Source of the DNA: an uncultured Bacilli bacterium
GTDB lineage: Bacteria > Bacillota_I > Bacilli_A > RF39 > UBA660
Length of the DNA: 32,486 nt
Assembly (NCBI GenBank): GCA_947589435.1
Contig: CANQBI010000018.1
Location: forward strand, 1-32,486
Reading direction: 5' to 3'
Part shown: positions 1-8,679 of the stretch, piece by piece
Layout: every line of letters begins with the position of its first letter
Numbering within the stretch: position 1 is the first letter of the stretch
Notes under the pieces: model-generated
The model's input: only the letters and a program-made list of their open reading frames with translations
Told to the model about the DNA's origin: nothing
Databases searched by the model: none
Position numbers and translations under genes: made by a program

Positions 1-1
1 C

Positions 2-1054
2 AAAGTTGGTAAGGCAAACGATAATATGCAAGATGCCCATGAAGGTATCAGACCAACAAGTATTTTAAGAACTCCTGATAGTGTTAAAGCTTACCTAAGT
101 CAAGATGAATATAAATTATATAAACTTATTTATATTAGAAGTTTAGCTTCCCTAATGGCAGATGCGAAAGTAAAAGCCACGACCGTTATCTTTGAAAATA
201 ATGATTATTTATTTAAAACAACGGGTAGTGTTTTAACTTTTGATGGTTATTTAAAAGTTTATAAAGAATATGAAGATACCGAAGATAAAATTTTACCAAA
301 CTTTAAGGATTATAAAAGTAATGTAGTGGTGGCTTCCTCAATCAACAAATACCAACACTTTACGAAACCTGCTAATCGTTATACGGAAAGTAGTTTAATT
401 AAGGAACTGGAAAGTTTAGGTATTGGGCGTCCTTCAACATATGCCACCATTATTAGTACTATTAAAGATCATGATTATGTTAAAGTGGAAGATAAGAAAT
501 TTGTGCCAACGGAAATGGGTATGGAAACAACGGATAAACTTCAAGAATACTTTAGTGATATTATCAATGTTAAATATACCGCAAATATGGAAAAAGATTT
601 AGATGATATTGCCGAAGCTAAAAAAGATAATATTAAAGTTTTACATGAATTTTATGATAAATTTGCTCCGATTATGGATGATGCTTTAAAGAATATGGAG
701 AAAAAAGCTCCAGTATCTATTGGGGAAGCTTGTCCGGAATGTGGAGGAGACCTTGTTATTAGAAAAGGGAAATTTGGGGAATTTGTGGCTTGTTCTAACT
801 ATCCTAAATGTAAATACATTAAAAAGGCGGAAAAAGAAAAGAAAGAAGTTACCAAAGTGGCTGAATGTCCTAAATGTCATAAAGATATAATTGAAAGAAG
901 AACTAAAAGAGGAAAAATCTTTTATGGATGTTCTGGTTATCCTAAATGTGATTATGCTACTTGGTATAAACCAACGGGAGATGTTTGTCCTAAATGTGGT
1001 AATTTAATGGTTAATAAAAACAATAATGTTATTTGTGAAGAATGTGATAAATAG
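2..1054 (+). CDS. topA: DNA topoisomerase I, C-terminal part (5' truncated by window edge)
   Basis: Frame is open to the window edge (KVGKANDNMQDAHEGIRPTSILRTP...); topoisomerase IA motifs (AHEGIRPT, GIGRPSTYATII) and C-terminal Cys4 zinc ribbons (CPECGGDLVIRKGKFGEFVACSNYPKC, CPKCHKD..). Confidence 0.95.
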   Translation, partial: KVGKANDNMQDAHEGIRPTSILRTPDSVKAYLSQDEYKLYKLIYIRSLASLMADAKVKATTVIFENNDYLFKTTGSVLTFDGYLKVYKEYEDTEDKILPNFKDYKSNVVVASSINKYQHFTKPANRYTESSLIKELESLGIGRPSTYATIISTIKDHDYVKVEDKKFVPTEMGMETTDKLQEYFSDIINVKYTANMEKDLDDIAEAKKDNIKVLHEFYDKFAPIMDDALKNMEKKAPVSIGEACPECGGDLVIRKGKFGEFVACSNYPKCKYIKKAEKEKKEVTKVAECPKCHKDIIERRTKRGKIFYGCSGYPKCDYATWYKPTGDVCPKCGNLMVNKNNNVICEECDK

Positions 1055-1078
1055 TTTATTAATTTAAACTATTTTTTC
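1049..1078 (+). terminator. Rho-independent terminator after topA
   Basis: AAATAGTTTA..TAAACTATTT inverted repeat followed by a T-run. Confidence 0.7.
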
Positions 1079-1138
1079 TTGCAATCTAAAATAAATAGCA
1101 CTATAATATTAGGGCTTAAAAGAAAAGAGATAATAATT

Positions 1139-2395
1139 ATGAAAAAAAGTGTTTTAAAAAAGTTATTAAAGAAAATGCAAGAGAAGAATATTTCTTTAGA
1201 TGTAGTGGATAATTTTTTAGCTGTAGATGAAAGTATTTTATCTTTTGTGGCTAAAACTGATTATGATAATATTGAAGATATTATTTCGATTGTCGATAAT
1301 CTAAATTATTATAATGTCAGTAGTATAGATATAATTGCCTCCCTAGATAGTTATGTTTATGCGGAAGATTATCAAAGAAAATTTATTTATAATTATTTAA
1401 CTTCTAGTATACCTGCTAAAGGTAAATTTACTCTTGATGGCTTAAATATTTTAAAAGAGTGTCCCAATGAAATTTCTTCAAAAAGTGCTTTAAATATTTT
1501 ACTTAATAATAATTTAATAAATAAAAAAATTAATCTATCTTTAGCAAAAGTTATGATTAATGCCGAAACTAAAGAAAAAGTAGAATATATTGAAAATTTA
1601 TTTATGGGTAGAGAAATAATTAATACGGAAGATATTTTAAAAAGTGCCTCTATAATTGCGGATTCTCCAAGTAATTTTAATGCGCGTTATGCCTTTTTAC
1701 TTTTAAATAATCATAATTTAAAAGAAGCAGGTAAACATTATGAAGCTGCTAAATTAATTAATATGGCTCCGAATGAATTTAATGCAAGATATGCTTCCAC
1801 TATTTTAAAACATTATGCCTGTGTTAATTCTGATTTTGCTTTTGCAGGAGCTAAAATAATTATTGCCTCTTCCGAAGTATATCAAGCTCATTATGCGGAA
1901 GAGTTATTATCTAGTTCCAAGATAGAAGATTTAGAAGACCGTTTACTTAGTGCTTATATCCTTACGAAAACTAAAAATAACATTGAGACGTCTTATGTTT
2001 ATAAACTACATATTACGGAATACTTCTTAAGAAATAATTTAGCTTACATATTATCTTCTTTAATTGTTAATAAGAATATAGATAAAAATATTCCAAAACT
2101 AAAAGAAGTTATTGATACGGAATTAAAATTAAATATCTTAAAAGAAGAAATTGAAAAGATAATTAAACCTTTAGAAAATACATCTCCTTTAGAATATGAA
2201 GAAGGAATAAAAATATTTAATAATATCTTAGAGCTAGTCTTTGATACTAATTTAAATATTACTTCAATGGAAGAAGATTTAAATCAAAATAGTTTCTATA
2301 CGGAATACAACACAGAAATAGATAGTATCGATAGCGAAGAAGTAAAAGTCGAAGAAGTAAGAAAAAGAGTTTTAAAAAGAAGGGAAGAGATTTAA
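1139..2395 (+). CDS. Hypothetical protein (start probably ATG at 1139 rather than TTG at 1079)
   Basis: Long ORF, MKKSVLKKLLKKMQEKN..; no family recognised. Confidence 0.75.
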   Translation: MKKSVLKKLLKKMQEKNISLDVVDNFLAVDESILSFVAKTDYDNIEDIISIVDNLNYYNVSSIDIIASLDSYVYAEDYQRKFIYNYLTSSIPAKGKFTLDGLNILKECPNEISSKSALNILLNNNLINKKINLSLAKVMINAETKEKVEYIENLFMGREIINTEDILKSASIIADSPSNFNARYAFLLLNNHNLKEAGKHYEAAKLINMAPNEFNARYASTILKHYACVNSDFAFAGAKIIIASSEVYQAHYAEELLSSSKIEDLEDRLLSAYILTKTKNNIETSYVYKLHITEYFLRNNLAYILSSLIVNKNIDKNIPKLKEVIDTELKLNILKEEIEKIIKPLENTSPLEYEEGIKIFNNILELVFDTNLNITSMEEDLNQNSFYTEYNTEIDSIDSEEVKVEEVRKRVLKRREEI

Positions 2396-2448
2396 TGTTT
2401 CTTCCTTTTATAATACAATCATTTTACAAATAGAATTAATTACCACTT

Positions 2449-2468
2449 AACTAGTATTCTAGTTTTTG
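2449..2468 (+). terminator. Short terminator-like hairpin
   Basis: AACTAG-TATT-CTAGTT followed by TTTT. Confidence 0.45.
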
Positions 2469-2490
2469 ATATAATGATATTAGGTGGATA

Positions 2491-3084
2491 ATGAAAAAGA
2501 AATTATTTAAAAATAAAATTCAAATGATTACTTATATTATCTTATACATAATTTGTATAGGTTTATTTGTATTGATTGGGAATATTGAAGTTAAAAATAA
2601 TTCTTTAACTGAATCCTTAAAATTTAGTAATATTTATAAAAATGTTCCTCAAGATAATTTATATGTATTCGCTAATGCTACGGATGTTTTAAATATTGTA
2701 AACGGTAGAAGTGGGGTTGTCTTGTTTGGATTTCCTCAAAATAAATATACGAGTTATTATGCGGAATATTTAGATTTAATGGGTAAAGAAGTTGGTCTTG
2801 ATAAAATATATTATTATAATTTTTTAAATGACCGTGATGAATCTAATGGCACTTATGAAACGATAGTCAAAAACTTAGGAGTTTATACCCCAACTTTAGA
2901 TGAAGGAGTAAGTGATATTATGGCTCCGACGATTTTAGTAGTTAAAGATGGTAATGTTTTACTTTATTATGATGAAGTATCTATTAATAAAGGAAATATT
3001 ACTCCAGATGTTTATTTTACCGAAAATAAAAATGCGGAAATAAAAGAACTATTAAAATCGGTTTTAGAAGAGTATGTTAAGTAG
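2491..3084 (+). CDS. Membrane-anchored thioredoxin-fold-like protein without CXXC (hypothetical)
   Basis: N-terminal TM segment; GVVLFGFPQNKYTSYYAEYLDLMGKEVGLDKIYYYNF...PTILVVKDGNVLLYYDE resembles a bacteriocin-transport-accessory/thioredoxin-like pattern. Confidence 0.5.
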   Translation: MKKKLFKNKIQMITYIILYIICIGLFVLIGNIEVKNNSLTESLKFSNIYKNVPQDNLYVFANATDVLNIVNGRSGVVLFGFPQNKYTSYYAEYLDLMGKEVGLDKIYYYNFLNDRDESNGTYETIVKNLGVYTPTLDEGVSDIMAPTILVVKDGNVLLYYDEVSINKGNITPDVYFTENKNAEIKELLKSVLEEYVK

Positions 3085-3091
3085 GTGAACT

Positions 3092-3853
3092 ATGGAAGAG
3101 AATTTTAAAAATAAATTTGGCTTTTTCGCTTTTGTCTTAATTGTTATAGGGCTTGCTGTTGGAGGTTATTTCTATATGGATTATACCATTAAAGATGTAA
3201 AGACAGGAAGTAAAAAAGAAGAAAAAGTCATAACTGATTATAAAATTGATAAAGATAAAGATTTTATCTATTATAAAGATGAAGAAACAATTAGTGAAGA
3301 AGGGGAAATTTATTATAAGAATGTGGTTATTAATTTAAGTACCCAAGAAGTTTTAAATGAACTTTTAGAAAAAGAAAATAAAATATATAAAGATAATATT
3401 AAATATCGAAGTGATGTAAGTATTCCTACCGAAGAAATAGTTAATTATGATTATGATAATTTATATTCTTTAACTTTTAGAGAATATAAAGATTATACTT
3501 ATAATAATTATGTTAGTTTACTGGTTAATGATTTTTCTTTCTCTTGTTTTGATGATATAACATTTAAAGATACTAAAGCTTATGTCTTTGATACGAAAAC
3601 AGGAAAAAGTTTAACGGAAGAAGAAATTTTAAGTATTTATAGTTTAAGTATGGATGATGTTAAAAATAAGATGCGAGAGTATTTAACCGGTAAACAATCC
3701 ACTGTGGATGGGACAGAAGTTATTAAAATAGATGAGACAGTTAATAATTTAGATAATTATAGTATTTATATTAATGAATTTGGTCATTTATACATTACAT
3801 ATCTTGTCAAAACGACGCAAGTAGATTATAATGAGAATATGGAGGTTAAATAA
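3092..3853 (+). CDS. Membrane-anchored extracellular protein, hypothetical (possibly RsiV/DUF3298-like)
   Basis: Single N-terminal TM then hydrophilic domain; SD GGTGA upstream. Confidence 0.5.
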   Translation: MEENFKNKFGFFAFVLIVIGLAVGGYFYMDYTIKDVKTGSKKEEKVITDYKIDKDKDFIYYKDEETISEEGEIYYKNVVINLSTQEVLNELLEKENKIYKDNIKYRSDVSIPTEEIVNYDYDNLYSLTFREYKDYTYNNYVSLLVNDFSFSCFDDITFKDTKAYVFDTKTGKSLTEEEILSIYSLSMDDVKNKMREYLTGKQSTVDGTEVIKIDETVNNLDNYSIYINEFGHLYITYLVKTTQVDYNENMEVK

Positions 3854-4386
3854 TGGATTTAAATACCGAAGTGAAAATGCAAAAAGCCATTGAGGCTTTA
3901 GATACTAAAATGACCAGTATTAGGGCCGGAAGGGCCAATCCTTCAATGCTTAATGGTTTAATGGTCGAATACTATGGCAGTATGACTCCGATTAATAGTA
4001 TTGCGAATATTACCGTTCCCGAAGCTAAACAATTATTTATTAAACCATTTGATAGAAGTGCTCTTAAAAATATTGAGAAAGCGATTAATGAATCTAATTT
4101 AGGAATTGCTCCCAATAATAATGGGGAAATGATTATTTTAACTATTCCAGAACTTACGGAAGATAGAAGAAGAGAATATGTTAAAATGGCTAAGTCATTA
4201 GGAGAAGAAGCTAAAATTGCTTTAAGAAATATAAGACAAGAAGATAATGATAAGATTAAAAAGGAAGAACTTCCGGAAGATGAAGAAAAATTATATTTAG
4301 AAGATGTTCAAGAATTAATTAATAAATATAATAAAATAGTTGATGAAAAAGTTAAAGAAAAAGAAGAAGAATTAATGAAGATATAA
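3853..4386 (+). CDS. frr: Ribosome recycling factor
   Basis: SIRAGRANPSMLNGLMVEYYGSMTPINSIANITVPEAKQLFIKPFD.. LTEDRRREYVKMAK. Confidence 0.97.
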   Translation: MDLNTEVKMQKAIEALDTKMTSIRAGRANPSMLNGLMVEYYGSMTPINSIANITVPEAKQLFIKPFDRSALKNIEKAINESNLGIAPNNNGEMIILTIPELTEDRRREYVKMAKSLGEEAKIALRNIRQEDNDKIKKEELPEDEEKLYLEDVQELINKYNKIVDEKVKEKEEELMKI

Positions 4387-4404
4387 AAAAGGGTTGATGA
4401 AAAA

Positions 4405-4881
4405 ATGAATAAAAAGGATGAAGTGAAAGTAAAGGATAAGAAGTTTCATTTAGCATTAATAGTGTCGTGTTATTTAATGTTAGATGTTATAGTCTTGTTT
4501 ATTCTTTGTTTATTAGAAGTGTTTTTCAAAGTAAATCATGATATACTTTTAATTGCTAGTATGATTATTGAAGTATTTATGATGATGATTGTACTTTATA
4601 AAGGAAATATTAGGTCAGCAATTATATTTTATATATTGCTCTTAGTATCTCCAGCCTTCTTAGTAGTGCTTGCTAATTGTATGCACTTTATAACGGATGC
4701 TGACCCATTTACCCCAATAGTATTATTGTTATTTAGAACTGGTTATAATTTAAAAGGGGTACTACTTGGTAAATTTATAAGAATGATATTATTCTTTAGA
4801 ATACCAGCATTAATTACTTTACTTATTTATTCATTAAACTACTATATTAAATATTTAACTAGAAAGAGAAAGGCTGCTTAA
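4405..4881 (+). CDS. Multi-pass membrane protein, hypothetical
   Basis: Hydrophobic ORF; terminator-like AAAGGCTGCTTAAAGCCTTTTTATTTT at the 3' end. Confidence 0.6.
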   Translation: MNKKDEVKVKDKKFHLALIVSCYLMLDVIVLFILCLLEVFFKVNHDILLIASMIIEVFMMMIVLYKGNIRSAIIFYILLLVSPAFLVVLANCMHFITDADPFTPIVLLLFRTGYNLKGVLLGKFIRMILFFRIPALITLLIYSLNYYIKYLTRKRKAA

Positions 4882-4942
4882 AGCCTTTTTATTTTGAGAA
4901 TAATATTAATATATATTTTACAAAGTATATGTAAAATTTTCG

Positions 4943-5020
4943 TTAGTTTATTGTTCCAATAAACTAAATATTATATAATATTTAGTTTATTGTTCCAATA
5001 AACTAAATATTATATAATAT
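4943..5020 (+). repeat. Two perfect 39-bp direct repeats, each with two palindromes, in the promoter region of the next gene
   Basis: TTAGTTTATTGTTCCAATAAACTAAATATTATATAATAT x2; each contains TTTAGTTTATTG-TTC-CAATAAACTAAA (12-bp arms in copy 2, 11 in copy 1) and ATATTATATAATAT. Confidence 0.9.
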
Positions 5021-5045
5021 TTGTAGAAAAGGTAGGGAAATACAA

Positions 5046-5795
5046 ATGAATGAAAATAATAACAATGAATTTGAAAATGAAAATGAAGTAAAACAAGAAC
5101 CAAATAATAAACCAAATTTTGATGATTTTAGTTATGGTAAAAATGCTAAGAAAGCTTTAATACCAATGTTTGTAGGCTTATTTACAATGGTGTTACTTAC
5201 GGTAGGAGCAACATGGGCATATTATAATGTAACAATTTCAGGCAGTGCATCTTCTACATCAGTAGGTACTACAATGGGTGCACAAAATGTTGTTACAATA
5301 TCTGGCGGAAAGGGAACTTTGGCACTTAATTTGAGTGCAGAGAATATGTCACAAACTACTGCTGGTAGTAGTGGTAAAGTTTGGTATGCCTCTGCAAATG
5401 GTACTCCTAGTGATGCTAAATATGAAGCAAATGTAGCTACTGCTACGTTAACAACAGGTCAATCTGCTACTTGTACATATACATTAAAGATTACTAACAC
5501 AAATAAAACTTTATATACAGCATATCAAACATTACAAAATAAAGCACTTGGTGAGATTGTATTAACAGTTGATGGCGTTGACTATGATTTATCTAAAGCA
5601 GATACAGATCTTTCTGCAATATTTGGCAATGGTTTAACTATAACAAATAAATCTATTACTTTAAATAGTGGTACAAATAAAACGAAAAATATTATGGCAA
5701 GTTTTAAATTTACAAATACCGCAAAGGACCAATCCTCACTTGCAGGTAAGGGTATGGCTCTTACGGTATCAACGGAGGCATGGAATTGTAAATAA
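5046..5795 (+). CDS. Secreted TasA/camelysin-like surface protein (SipW-type signal)
   Basis: AKKALIPMFVGLFTMVLLTVGATWAYYNVTISGSASST..: positive N-region, hydrophobic core, GATWAYY; Ser/Thr/Asn-rich mature region. Confidence 0.6.
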   Translation: MNENNNNEFENENEVKQEPNNKPNFDDFSYGKNAKKALIPMFVGLFTMVLLTVGATWAYYNVTISGSASSTSVGTTMGAQNVVTISGGKGTLALNLSAENMSQTTAGSSGKVWYASANGTPSDAKYEANVATATLTTGQSATCTYTLKITNTNKTLYTAYQTLQNKALGEIVLTVDGVDYDLSKADTDLSAIFGNGLTITNKSITLNSGTNKTKNIMASFKFTNTAKDQSSLAGKGMALTVSTEAWNCK

Positions 5796-5936
5796 TCAAA
5801 ATAAGCAGGGATAATCAAATTATTCCTGTTTAAACAAATAACGTTTATTTTTAAAAATATTTTAAAAATATATGTTGTACATATCGTATAAAATAATTTA
5901 TAATATAGATATATAGTATAGAAAGTTGGTATATTT

Positions 5937-6614
5937 ATGAATAATAATGATAGAATAGGTGATGCAAAAAAAGCATTAGTTCCTGCGCTTGTTGCTGTTA
6001 TTGTATTAATTGGTTTAGTAGTAGGAGCAACATGGGCTTATTTTACAGTTAAAGTTGATAATAAAGTGACTCAAACAACTGCATCAGCAAATACTCCAGA
6101 AATTCCGTTAGTAACGTTAAATGGAGGAGTAAGTAAATTATCTATGAGTTTAACAGCAGATGATATGGCAAGTGCAAACCAAAAAACTTATTATGCTGGT
6201 GAAAATGGTAAGGTTGAATCTCAAATTGCTCCTACTATTGCGACGGTTACATTAGATAAAGATAAGATAAATACTTATACTTGCAGTTATACAATTACCG
6301 CAAAGGTTTCAGCAGAAAATGAGTCATTAATTAGTGCATATACTTCTAAATCAGCAACTAATACTGGAGAACTTATTTTAAAATTAAATAATCAATCTTA
6401 CGATTTAGCTAATACTTCCCATAATACTGCGATATTAAGTGATTCAGGTTTATCTTATAGTGGTACTATCGAGGTTAAACCTAGTGTACCAACTAATTTA
6501 ACAGCACAACTTAGTTTAGCTAATAATAATAAAGATCAATCATTTCTTGCCAACACTTCAGCAATAATTAATATAAGTGCAAAGATAACAACTTGTAATC
6601 TAAAAACATCTTAG
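5937..6614 (+). CDS. Paralogous TasA/camelysin-like surface protein
   Basis: AKKALVPALVAVIVLIGLVVGATWAYFTVKVDNKVTQTTAS.. matches the preceding ORF at the N-terminus and in late motifs (DQSFLA vs DQSSLA). Confidence 0.6.
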   Translation: MNNNDRIGDAKKALVPALVAVIVLIGLVVGATWAYFTVKVDNKVTQTTASANTPEIPLVTLNGGVSKLSMSLTADDMASANQKTYYAGENGKVESQIAPTIATVTLDKDKINTYTCSYTITAKVSAENESLISAYTSKSATNTGELILKLNNQSYDLANTSHNTAILSDSGLSYSGTIEVKPSVPTNLTAQLSLANNNKDQSFLANTSAIINISAKITTCNLKTS

Positions 6615-6623
6615 TAAAATATA

Positions 6624-6652
6624 TTGACAATTTCTTAATTTCTATGTATATT
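6624..6652 (+). promoter_or_regulatory. Sigma-A-type promoter for abi leader RNA
   Basis: TTGACA (6624-6629), 17-nt spacer, TATATT (6647-6652). Confidence 0.6.
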
Positions 6653-6657
6653 AGTAT

Positions 6658-6733
6658 ATAGAAAAGGACAAGAGGTTAGAAAGAATAATTAATTGAAGAC
6701 ATGGGATAGGTTGTATATCTTATGTCTTTTTCT
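6658..6733 (+). ncRNA. Leader ncRNA upstream of abi gene, ending in a terminator hairpin; candidate abiF-type RNA
   Basis: AAGACATGGGATA-GGTTGTA-TATCTTATGTCTT (13-bp stem with G:U pairs, 6696-6728) then T-rich tract, located between promoter and the SD of the Abi gene. Confidence 0.55.
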
Positions 6734-6750
6734 TTTAGGAGGAATTCATT

Positions 6751-7608
6751 ATAAAAGAAGCTAAAACTAATGAAGAATTAATTAATCACTTAATAACCAA
6801 AGGTGTCAAAGTTAAAAATAAGAAGAAAGCTCTTAAACTATTAGAGAGATATTCTTATTATGCCATTGTAAATACTTATAAAGATGTTTTTAAAGTAAAA
6901 GGGAAATATATTAATGGGGTTACTTTTGAAGAAATATATGCTTTATATGAGTTTGATAAAAATATTAAAGCAATATTTTTAAAATATACTTTAGAGATAG
7001 AATTAATTATTAAAGCTTTATTGGCCAATACGATATCAGAAAAGTATGGAGTAAAGGATTATTTAAAAACAAGTAATTTTGATTCTAAGGCAGATTTAGA
7101 AGAAATTAAAAAGTTAAGAAATAAAATTAATAAAGCAATTAAAAATAATTATGGTAAACACGAAGCAATTACTCATTATAAAGATAAATATGGATTTATT
7201 CCTCCTTTTGTTTTAGTAAAAGTATTAACTTTTGGGGAAATAAGTAAATACTATGGTTTATTAAAACAAAGTGATAGACAAAAGATAAGTAAGTATTTTA
7301 AGTTGTCGGATAAAGAGTTGAGGCAAATGCTTTTGAATATTACTCTTGTGCGCAATTTATGTGCCCACAGTAATAGACTTTATACGTATAGAAGTAGATT
7401 CTTTGTGAATGTGGATAAGCCAAATAGAAATTATCGAGAGTATATAAAATCAACTGATTTATATATGATTACTAAATGTATGGAAATATTATTAGATGCT
7501 AAAAGTTATAATAAATTATTAAAAGATTTTGAAAAAGAAATTAAGAAACTTAGTAAAAAATTAAAATGTATAGATATAAATAAAATTTTAAATATGATGG
7601 GATTTTAA
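6751..7608 (+). CDS. Abi_2/AbiD-AbiF family abortive-infection protein (HEPN), apparent AUA (6751) or AUU (6748) start
   Basis: Frame is open from the stop at 6736: (M)KEAKTNEELINHLITKGVKVKNKKKALKLLERYSYYAIVNTYKDVFK...; HEPN RxxxxH motif RNLCAH; AGGAGG SD at 6737-6742; no ATG/GTG/TTG in frame until 7021. Confidence 0.75.
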   Translation: MKEAKTNEELINHLITKGVKVKNKKKALKLLERYSYYAIVNTYKDVFKVKGKYINGVTFEEIYALYEFDKNIKAIFLKYTLEIELIIKALLANTISEKYGVKDYLKTSNFDSKADLEEIKKLRNKINKAIKNNYGKHEAITHYKDKYGFIPPFVLVKVLTFGEISKYYGLLKQSDRQKISKYFKLSDKELRQMLLNITLVRNLCAHSNRLYTYRSRFFVNVDKPNRNYREYIKSTDLYMITKCMEILLDAKSYNKLLKDFEKEIKKLSKKLKCIDINKILNMMGF

Positions 7609-7692
7609 GTAAATAATAATTATTTTTTTGCATATAATATTAATGAAATTAATAAAAATGTTCAATTTTATTAAAAAATGTTACAAAAATGA

Positions 7693-7720
7693 TTGACATT
7701 TTCAATAAATTGGGTATAAT
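7693..7720 (+). promoter_or_regulatory. Promoter of sRNA A1
   Basis: TTGACA-16 nt-TATAAT. Confidence 0.75.
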
Positions 7721-7726
7721 TAAATT

Positions 7727-7799
7727 AATTGGTACTTAGGAAACTTTCGAAGCCTTAAGTCGTCGAATACTTGGCACTTCGGTGCTGGGTATTTTTTTT
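7727..7799 (+). ncRNA. sRNA A1 (tandem paralogous sRNA)
   Basis: Consensus promoter; ACTTAGG-AAACTTTCGAAG-CCTTAAGT stem; terminator ATACTTGGCAC-TTCG-GTGCTGGGTAT + T8. Confidence 0.7.
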
Positions 7800-7830
7800 A
7801 TAAAAAATTTCACAAATGTATCAAATGTGC

Positions 7831-7858
7831 TTGACACATATTATAAAATGAGTATAAT
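7831..7858 (+). promoter_or_regulatory. Promoter of sRNA A2
   Basis: TTGACA-16 nt-TATAAT. Confidence 0.75.
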
Positions 7859-7864
7859 TATAAA

Positions 7865-7940
7865 TGAGCAGTACTTAGGAAACTTTCGAAGCCTTAAGTC
7901 GACCGGGTTACTGGCACTTCGGTGCTGGGCTCTTTTTTTT
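7865..7940 (+). ncRNA. sRNA A2 (tandem paralogous sRNA)
   Basis: Shares GTACTTAGGAAACTTTCGAAGCCTTAAGTCG (31 nt) and TGGCACTTCGGTGCTGGG (18 nt) exactly with A1; T8 tail. Confidence 0.7.
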
Positions 7941-8019
7941 AATATTTATTTTACAATTTAATGTACTTTAAGATAGTTTAAATAAGTTATTTATGATATA
8001 TTATTTATAGGTGGTAGTA

Positions 8020-8679
8020 ATGGTTTTAGTAATAATTATTATACTTATATGTTTATTTTTAATATTTATAATGTTTAAATCATATAAAGAAAATGAATTT
8101 AATATGTTTGGTTATAATTTGGGTAAATATTTACTTAGACCTATTTTTAAGTTATATTACCCTTATAAAGTTATTAATAAATTAAAAGTACCAGAGAATG
8201 GTCCGGTTATCTTTTGTTGTAATCATATTCATTTTATGGACCAATTCTTAACGGTTATAGAATCAAAAAGACCTATTCATTATTTAGCGAAAAATGAATA
8301 TTTTTTAAGTAAGAAAACTAAATGGTTTTTTGCGGGAACTGGTTGTATTCCGGTTAATCGGAGTATTCATGATGAAAATGCTAAAGATAAGGCTAGAGAA
8401 GTTTTAGATAAAGGATTATGTTTAGGAATATTCCCAGAAGGAACTAGAAATAAAACGAAAAAAATATTATTGCCTTTTAAATTTGGGGCCGTATCTTTAG
8501 CGAAAGAAAAGAATGCATATATAATTCCTATCGGAATTACAGGTCATTATAAGTTTAGAACAAAAGATTTAAGAGTAAACTATGGAGAGGCTTATAAAAT
8601 AGAAAGTGATGACTTAGAAAAAGAAAATAAAAAGTTAGAAGATAAAGTTTTAAGTTTAATAAAAGAGGCGAAGAAATGA
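8020..8679 (+). CDS. 1-acyl-sn-glycerol-3-phosphate acyltransferase (PlsC-like)
   Basis: NHIHFMDQ and FPEGTRNK motifs; ATG at 8020 preceded by GGTGG. Confidence 0.88.
   Translation: MVLVIIIILICLFLIFIMFKSYKENEFNMFGYNLGKYLLRPIFKLYYPYKVINKLKVPENGPVIFCCNHIHFMDQFLTVIESKRPIHYLAKNEYFLSKKTKWFFAGTGCIPVNRSIHDENAKDKAREVLDKGLCLGIFPEGTRNKTKKILLPFKFGAVSLAKEKNAYIIPIGITGHYKFRTKDLRVNYGEAYKIESDDLEKENKKLEDKVLSLIKEAKK

Noticed and set aside
686-880. Antisense ORFs in topA, TasA-like, glycosidase, GT2 and ZnuA-like genes (686-880, 5582-5818, 11323-11505, 13364-13567, 13628-13816, 15403-15618, 26961-27167)
   Set aside because: All lie opposite recognised or better-supported coding frames with no independent support.
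7693-7940. Tandem riboswitch controlling the plsC-like gene
   Set aside because: Each unit has its own consensus promoter and a complete terminator, and no alternative antiterminator pairing was evident. Independent sRNAs are a simpler reading, but this was not computed.
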